Assembly: GCA_029267645.1 (NCBI GenBank)
Contig: JAJUIM010000049.1
Location: forward strand, 1 to 9,726
Source: Microbacterium sp.
Lineage (GTDB): Bacteria; Actinomycetota; Actinomycetes; Actinomycetales; Microbacteriaceae
Direction of reading: 5' to 3'
DNA: 9,726 nucleotides
In this document: in pieces, positions 6,454-9,726 of the stretch
Numbering within the stretch: the first letter of the stretch is position 1
Layout of the letters: each line of letters opens with the position of its first letter
The notes under the pieces: generated by a model
Seen by the model: the letters and a program-made list of their open reading frames with translations, nothing else
Told to the model about the DNA's origin: nothing
Databases searched by the model: none
Program-made: the position numbers and the translations under genes

Positions 6454-7143
6454 TTGGAACTACGAAACACCGACATCGACCAGCAGCCCAAGCGCCTTGC
6501 TGACATCGTCTACGACCGCCTGTGCGAGGCCGTCGTCGACGGCACGCTCGCGCCGGGGCAGAGGGTCCGCGACGGTGACCTCGCCGAGCAGCTGGGCGTC
6601 TCCCGCATGCCCGTGCGCGAGGCGCTGCAGCGCCTCGAACGGCAGGGCCTGATCCAGATGGTCGCCAGCCGCTTCACGCGCGTGACCGATGTCACGCCCG
6701 AGATGCCCGGCCAGTCGATCGAGTTCATCGGCTATCTGCTCGGCATCGGCCTGCGCTTCGCCGTGCCGCGCCTCGACGAGGGCGACCGCGCGAAGGCAGC
6801 GAAGCTCGCGCGCAAGATCGGCACCGAGGCCGTGCGCGACCCCGAGGCGGCCTACGCGGCGACCATGGCGTTCGGCACCTTCCTCGCCGAGCACAGCCAC
6901 AACCCGCTGTTCTCGTCGACGCTCGCCGACGCGGGCCTGCAGCTCACGCGCAATCTGCGCGGCACGTTCCCGCTCGTGAAGGATCCCGCCGAGCTCAAGG
7001 CCGACTTCGATGCCCTCGCCGACGCGATCGAGCGCGACGACGCGGCGGCGGCCGAGGAGCACATGCGCCAGTCGCTGCTGCTCGGCCCCGGCCAGCCCGG
7101 CCCCGCCGGCGCCGTCGCCCACCTGTGGGACGACAAGAAGTAG
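6454..7143 (+). CDS. GntR-family transcriptional regulator, FadR/FCD type with degenerate metal site
   Basis: DNA-binding regulator of 229 residues. The N-terminal winged helix (about 13-77) is typical, with DLAEQLGVSRMPVREALQRL at 42-61 as helix-turn-helix and the GLI wing start at 65-67. The C-terminal helical domain aligns with FCD: AFGTFLAEHSHNPLF (139-153) matches the usual FH-A-L-A-E-SGNPLL segment. All four positions that normally bind metal are changed, however (Thr137, Gly141, Phe185, Ser207 where Asp, His, His, His are expected). It may sense a ligand without metal, as E. coli FadR does with acyl-CoA, or respond to something else. The start is TTG at 6454 with GGGAG six bases upstream; no ATG fits. 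A Gly/Pro-rich tail follows at 211-219. Its targets are unknown; the nearby palindrome suggests autoregulation. Confidence 0.9.
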   Translation: MELRNTDIDQQPKRLADIVYDRLCEAVVDGTLAPGQRVRDGDLAEQLGVSRMPVREALQRLERQGLIQMVASRFTRVTDVTPEMPGQSIEFIGYLLGIGLRFAVPRLDEGDRAKAAKLARKIGTEAVRDPEAAYAATMAFGTFLAEHSHNPLFSSTLADAGLQLTRNLRGTFPLVKDPAELKADFDALADAIERDDAAAAEEHMRQSLLLGPGQPGPAGAVAHLWDDKK

Positions 7144-7150
7144 CGCGAGC

Positions 7151-8107
7151 TCAGAACGCCTCGCGCGCGAGATCGGGGTGATCGGCGAACACGCCGGTCA
7201 CCCCGATCTGCGCGAGCAGCGCCCATTCGGCGCGCCAGTCGCCGCGGGCGGCGGATCCGCCCAGCAGCCGGAACCGCTTCTCGAGGAACGCGTTCTCGGG
7301 CCGGCACGTCCACGTGAACAGGTCGAGCCCCGCCTCGAGCGCGCGGCCGGCGAACGCGGGCGGCTCGTCCTTCGCGACGAGCAGGTGCTTGTGCACGCTG
7401 ATCCCGTCGACGCGGTCGGCGAGCGCGGGGATGTCGGCGAGCTGATCCGAGTAGCTCGGAGCCTCGCTCCCCCGCTCGAGCAGCAGGTCGACGGCCGTGC
7501 CCTTGCGCTCGACGAGGTACACGTACCTCGCGTCGATCCCCCGCTCGCGCACGCCGCGCAGGGCCTGCTCCTCGAACGACTCGACGATGAGCGCGCCGGG
7601 CGCCCCCTCCCCCTGCCACCCCGCCGCGCGCACGTCGCGCGCGACGAGCTCGGCGAGGTCGATGCCGATCGAGGCGAAGTACGGCGCGCGCTTGATCTCG
7701 ATCACGACGCCCACGGCGCCCGCCCGCGCGATGTCGAGCACGTCGGGCAGCGAGAGGATCGGCTCGGCGCCGTCGAACGCCGCGCTGTCGGGGCGCAGGT
7801 CGGGGATCCGCTCGCGGCTGCGGAGCGTCTGCAGCTCGGCCCACGTGAAGTCCTCAGTGAACCACCCCTCGACCGTGTGGCCCGCGAACTCCTTCACCGT
7901 GCGCAGGTGCGCGAACTCGGGGCGATCGGCGACGTCGGTCGTGCCCGAGATCTCGTTCTCGTGCCGCACGACGAGCACGCCGTCGCGCGTCGCGACGACG
8001 TCGGGTTCGACGGCGTCTGCCCCCTGCTCGATCGCGAGCTCGTACGAGGATCGGGTGTGCTCGGGACGGTATCCGGGGGCGCCGCGGTGGCCGATGATGA
8101 CGGGCAT
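7151..8107 (-). CDS. Glycerophosphodiester phosphodiesterase (GDPD family, GlpQ-like)
   Basis: Hydrolyses glycerophosphodiesters from phospholipid turnover to glycerol 3-phosphate and an alcohol. The 318-residue protein has the TIM-barrel GDPD signature at its N-terminus: HRGAPGYRPEHT with catalytic His7 and Arg8, metal ligands Glu34 and Asp36 in VEPDVVATRDG, and the second catalytic His49 in VVRHENE. VVIEIKRAPYF carries a further metal-binding Glu. The end, GVTGVFADHPDL, is the family's closing barrel strand. The PEHT and TTDVADRPEF motifs resemble GlpQ-type enzymes, but there is no signal peptide: the catalytic HRG starts at residue 7, so the enzyme should be cytoplasmic. ATG at 8107 lacks a Shine-Dalgarno; TACCCT ends six bases before it, suggesting a leaderless mRNA. 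It converges on gntR with a 7-base gap, and its 3' coding end forms a long hairpin. Confidence 0.95.
   Translation of the reverse strand: MPVIIGHRGAPGYRPEHTRSSYELAIEQGADAVEPDVVATRDGVLVVRHENEISGTTDVADRPEFAHLRTVKEFAGHTVEGWFTEDFTWAELQTLRSRERIPDLRPDSAAFDGAEPILSLPDVLDIARAGAVGVVIEIKRAPYFASIGIDLAELVARDVRAAGWQGEGAPGALIVESFEEQALRGVRERGIDARYVYLVERKGTAVDLLLERGSEAPSYSDQLADIPALADRVDGISVHKHLLVAKDEPPAFAGRALEAGLDLFTWTCRPENAFLEKRFRLLGGSAARGDWRAEWALLAQIGVTGVFADHPDLAREAF
7160..7216. terminator. Long hairpin inside the 3' coding end of the GDPD gene, candidate bidirectional terminator
   Basis: 7170-7187 pairs with 7192-7209 (18 positions, one T-G wobble at 7182/7197) around a 4-base AACA loop. After a 3-base bulge (7167-7169) the stem continues with 7160-7166 against 7210-7216, giving about 25 pairs. 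It starts 16 bases after the gntR stop and encodes the end of the phosphodiesterase (about GVTGVFADHPDLARE). It has no T-tract on either side. Its position just past gntR suggests a terminator for gntR and perhaps a stability element for the convergent mRNA. Confidence 0.55.
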
Positions 8108-8113
8108 CGCAAC

Positions 8114-8119
8114 AGGGTA
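8114..8119 (-). promoter_or_regulatory. Possible leaderless -10 element for the GDPD gene
   Basis: TACCCT on the minus strand (8119-8114) fits TAnnnT and ends six bases before the ATG at 8107, the same arrangement as at the SseB-family gene. The -35 is not convincing. Confidence 0.35.
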
Positions 8120-8172
8120 GGACGAGGCGGAGAGATCCGCAGGAACACAGCCCAGACATAACGTCGCGGCAC

Positions 8173-8178
8173 TACGCT
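8173..8178 (+). promoter_or_regulatory. Possible -10 element for the Bax inhibitor-1 family gene
   Basis: TACGCT fits TAnnnT and would start RNA near 8185, giving a leader of about 45 bases that includes AGGAG at 8213-8217. There is no clear -35. Several AT-containing stretches nearby (for example CATAAAT at 8205-8211) could serve instead. Confidence 0.25.
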
Positions 8179-8230
8179 GGGACAACAGCGCGAACGCGCG
8201 ACCCCATAAATCAGGAGTGTGACCGCAGCA

Positions 8231-9115
8231 ATGGCCAGCACCGGATTCAACAACCCCTACTTCACGCAGGAGCCTGGGCGCGCGCAGGGCGGGTACGCCA
8301 CCCCGCTGACGCCCACGGCTCCCCAGGCGCCCAGCGCCGGCGAGCAGGCCCACATCGAGGGCCTCTACGCCGCCCCCGCAGCCGGCACCCGCGAGACCGG
8401 CCGCATGACGTACGAGGACACGGTCGTCAAGACCGCGATCCTCTTCGCTGTCATGCTCGCCGTCACGGTCGTCAGCTGGATCATCACGCTCGGCGGGTCG
8501 CTGTCGACCGAGAACGTGACGACCGTCAGCATGATCCCGATGATCGTGGGCGCGATCGGCACCCTCGTCATCAGCCTCGTCATCGCGTTCAAGAAGACGG
8601 CCCCCGTCGCGCTCACCTTCGCGTACGCGGTCGTCGAGGGCATGTTCGTCGGCGGCATCTCGGCGTTCTTCGAGCTGCTCTACCCGGGCATCGTCATGCA
8701 GGCGGCGCTCGCCTCGATCGCCGTGATCGGCACGACTCTCGCGCTCTTCGCGAGCGGCAAGATCCGCGCCTCGGCGAAGATGACGAAGATCGTCCTCATC
8801 GCGATGATCGGCTACGCCGTCTTCTCGCTGCTCAACGTCGGTCTCATGATGTTCGGCGTGCTGCCCGAGGGCATGGCCTTCGGCCTGCGTTCGGCGACCA
8901 TCGCGGGCATCCCGATCGGCCTCATCCTCGGCGTCCTCGTCGTGCTCATGGGCGCGTACATGCTCGTGCTCGACTTCGACGCCGTGCAGCGCGGCGTGCG
9001 CAACGGCGCCCCCGCGAAGCTCGGCTGGATGGCCGCGTACGGCATCATGGCGACCGTCGTGTTCATCTACATCGAAATCCTGCGCATGCTCGCGATCATG
9101 AACAGCAACGACTGA
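8231..9115 (+). CDS. Bax inhibitor-1/YccA family integral membrane protein
   Basis: Polytopic membrane protein of the TMBIM/Bax inhibitor-1 superfamily. Bacterial relatives such as B. subtilis YetJ leak calcium in a pH-dependent way; the actinobacterial branch is uncharacterised. The 294-residue product has a Pro/Ala/Gly-rich cytoplasmic tail (1-60) and seven predicted helices at about 66-88, 101-122, 130-152, 160-177, 188-209, 226-248 and 268-291. LVLDFDAVQRGVRNGAP (about 245-261) holds the conserved acidic pair Asp248 and Asp250, and WMAAYGIMATVVFIYIEILR is the hallmark last helix. ATG at 8231 is chosen. AGGAG lies 13 bases upstream, which is rather far, while an in-frame GTG at 8219 is only one base from it and therefore unlikely. 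The gene is divergent from the phosphodiesterase across 123 bases and is followed by a strong terminator, so it is a single-gene unit. Confidence 0.93.
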   Translation: MASTGFNNPYFTQEPGRAQGGYATPLTPTAPQAPSAGEQAHIEGLYAAPAAGTRETGRMTYEDTVVKTAILFAVMLAVTVVSWIITLGGSLSTENVTTVSMIPMIVGAIGTLVISLVIAFKKTAPVALTFAYAVVEGMFVGGISAFFELLYPGIVMQAALASIAVIGTTLALFASGKIRASAKMTKIVLIAMIGYAVFSLLNVGLMMFGVLPEGMAFGLRSATIAGIPIGLILGVLVVLMGAYMLVLDFDAVQRGVRNGAPAKLGWMAAYGIMATVVFIYIEILRMLAIMNSND

Positions 9116-9128
9116 CGTCTCGTACGAC

Positions 9129-9166
9129 AAGGCCCGCCCCGGTTCGCCGGGGCGGGCCTTTCGTCT
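9129..9166 (+). terminator. Intrinsic terminator after the Bax inhibitor-1 family gene
   Basis: A perfect 14-bp stem (9129-9142 with 9147-9160) closes a TTCG loop and runs into TTTCGTCT, 13 bases after the stop codon. This is the clearest rho-independent terminator in the window. Confidence 0.9.
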
Positions 9167-9176
9167 GCCGCACGAA

Positions 9177-9244
9177 ACGCAGAGATCTCACGAGACGCGG
9201 ATCGGATCCGAGGATCCCGTCCGCATCTCGTGAGATCTCCGCGT
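9177..9244. repeat. 68-base near-perfect palindrome (33-base arms)
   Basis: Arms 9177-9209 and 9212-9244 pair at 29 of 33 positions, plus one T-G wobble. Mismatches are at 9181/9240, 9196/9225 and 9203/9218, with the centre at 9210-9211. The outer block GAGATCTCACGAGA / TCTCGTGAGATCTC (9182-9195 / 9226-9239) is perfect. The right end lies 13 bases beyond the stop of the S33 hydrolase on the minus strand, and TTTCGTG follows the hairpin on that strand, so it may be that gene's terminator. It is far longer than usual, and the adjacent gene already has its own terminator, so a protein-binding site or small repeat element is also possible. Confidence 0.8.
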
Positions 9245-9257
9245 CCGGTGACGCGGA

Positions 9258-9726
9258 TCAGCGGGGTCCGCCCTCCTCGACGACGCGGTCGATGAGGCGG
9301 CGCACGACGCGCGGATCCTGGCGCAGCCCGTCGTGCTCGAACTCGTTCGTGATCCACAGGTGCATGTTCGGCACGGCGTCGCGCGTGGCCTCGGCGAACT
9401 CGATCGGCACGAACATGTCGTCGTGATACATCGCCGCGGCGACGGGGACCTCGTTGCGGGCGAGCTGCGCGCGGTCGTACAGCTCGGGGTGATCGTCGCG
9501 CTCGTGCAGCGCGTGCACGGCGTCGCGGAACGGGCGCAGCGAGGCGATCTCGTCGAACTGCCACGGGAAGAACATCTCGCCCGTGAACGGCATGGGGCGC
9601 CCCTGCGCGATCGCATCGGCCGCCTCGAACCCGCCGAGCTCGTCGCGCACGCGCTGCGCGGCCCACCGCGTCGCACCCGATCCGTCCGCGTAGATCTCCT
9701 CCTGCAGCACGGCATACAGCGGCCCC
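9258..9726 (-). CDS. S33 alpha/beta hydrolase, proline iminopeptidase-like, N-terminus outside window
   Basis: C-terminal 155 residues of an alpha/beta-hydrolase of peptidase family S33, which removes N-terminal proline from peptides in the characterised members. Visible landmarks are PLYAVLQEEIYADG near the left of the fragment and GEMFFPWQFDE in the cap region. ARNEVPVAAAMYHDDMFV follows, with an Asp likely to be the acid of the triad. TNEFEHDGLR carries the presumed catalytic His close to the C-terminus. The nucleophilic Ser and oxyanion motif lie beyond 9726. The frame stays open to the right edge; a GTG codon at 9710 is internal, because family-like sequence continues upstream of it. Peptidase activity on proline is family inference, and other esterase functions exist in S33. 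Confidence 0.85.
   Translation of the reverse strand, partial: GPLYAVLQEEIYADGSGATRWAAQRVRDELGGFEAADAIAQGRPMPFTGEMFFPWQFDEIASLRPFRDAVHALHERDDHPELYDRAQLARNEVPVAAAMYHDDMFVPIEFAEATRDAVPNMHLWITNEFEHDGLRQDPRVVRRLIDRVVEEGGPR

Noticed and set aside
8188..8199. GCGCG-AA-CGCGC inverted repeat in the leader of the Bax inhibitor-1 family gene
   Set aside because: Its five-base GC-only arms around a 2-base centre are expected by chance in this composition.
8219..8221. GTG start for the Bax inhibitor-1 family gene
   Set aside because: It lies only one base after the AGGAG site, too close for initiation; the ATG at 8231 is usable, though its spacing is long.
8108..9130. N-terminal extension of the GDPD frame reaching across the Bax inhibitor-1 family gene
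   Set aside because: The extension is His/Asp/Glu/Arg-rich low complexity and is simply antisense to a conserved membrane protein. The phosphodiesterase clearly starts with its HRG motif just after the ATG at 8107.
1..9726. CRISPR arrays, tRNA/rRNA genes, riboswitches, insertion sequences, integrase or attachment sites
   Set aside because: I looked on both strands and saw no regularly spaced direct repeats, no tRNA-like T-arm/CCA pattern, no transposase motifs and no flanking target duplications. I did not run covariance models.

Overview
The window is a high-GC (roughly 70% by eye) actinobacterial chromosome segment. Protein similarity to remembered families, TTG/GTG starts, apparently leaderless genes and the pcrA / SseB-family / sucC grouping suggest Micrococcales, most likely Microbacteriaceae. 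I cannot name a genus. Most of it looks like ordinary chromosomal housekeeping sequence. I see no transposase, integrase, tRNA, rRNA, CRISPR array, toxin-antitoxin pair or defence island.

Layout. 1-1011 (-) is most of sucC, cut by the left edge, so the rest of sucC (and probably sucD) lies outside. 1012-1188 holds the sucC promoter region, with a small array of alternating TCTCGA half-sites, and a strong hairpin. 1189-1356 (-) is a 55-residue two-helix membrane protein. It is divergent from an acyl-CoA dehydrogenase resembling glutaryl-CoA dehydrogenase (1457-2689, +), which appears to be leaderless. 2693-3871 (-) is a double-domain SseB-family protein lying downstream of the DNA helicase gene pcrA/uvrD (3932-6325, -). 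6454-7143 (+) is a GntR/FadR-type regulator with a TTG start and a lost metal site. It converges on a glycerophosphodiester phosphodiesterase (7151-8107, -). 8231-9115 (+) is a seven-helix Bax inhibitor-1/YccA-family protein ending in a clear intrinsic terminator. 9258-9726 (-) is the C-terminal part of an S33 (proline iminopeptidase-like) alpha/beta hydrolase that runs off the right edge. No gene-free stretch exceeds 300 bases.

How the genes work together. They do not form one pathway. The central-metabolism and acyl-CoA genes (sucC, the dehydrogenase) could meet in catabolism of glutarate or lysine, because crotonyl-CoA feeds acetyl-CoA into the TCA cycle, but nothing in the sequence ties them into an operon. 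Apart from pcrA and the SseB-family gene, and perhaps sucC with the small membrane gene, nearly every gene is its own transcription unit, and strands alternate from gene to gene. Two convergent pairs almost touch (3-base and 7-base gaps).

The most noteworthy structures are non-coding or dual-use. They are a 68-base near-perfect palindrome at 9177-9244, a long hairpin embedded in the 3' coding end of the phosphodiesterase gene (7160-7216), a GntR regulator in which all four expected FCD metal ligands are replaced, recurrent TAGGCT/TAnnnT -10 elements at or next to start codons, and over-representation of GGATCC. I did not find a convincing previously undescribed multi-gene system.
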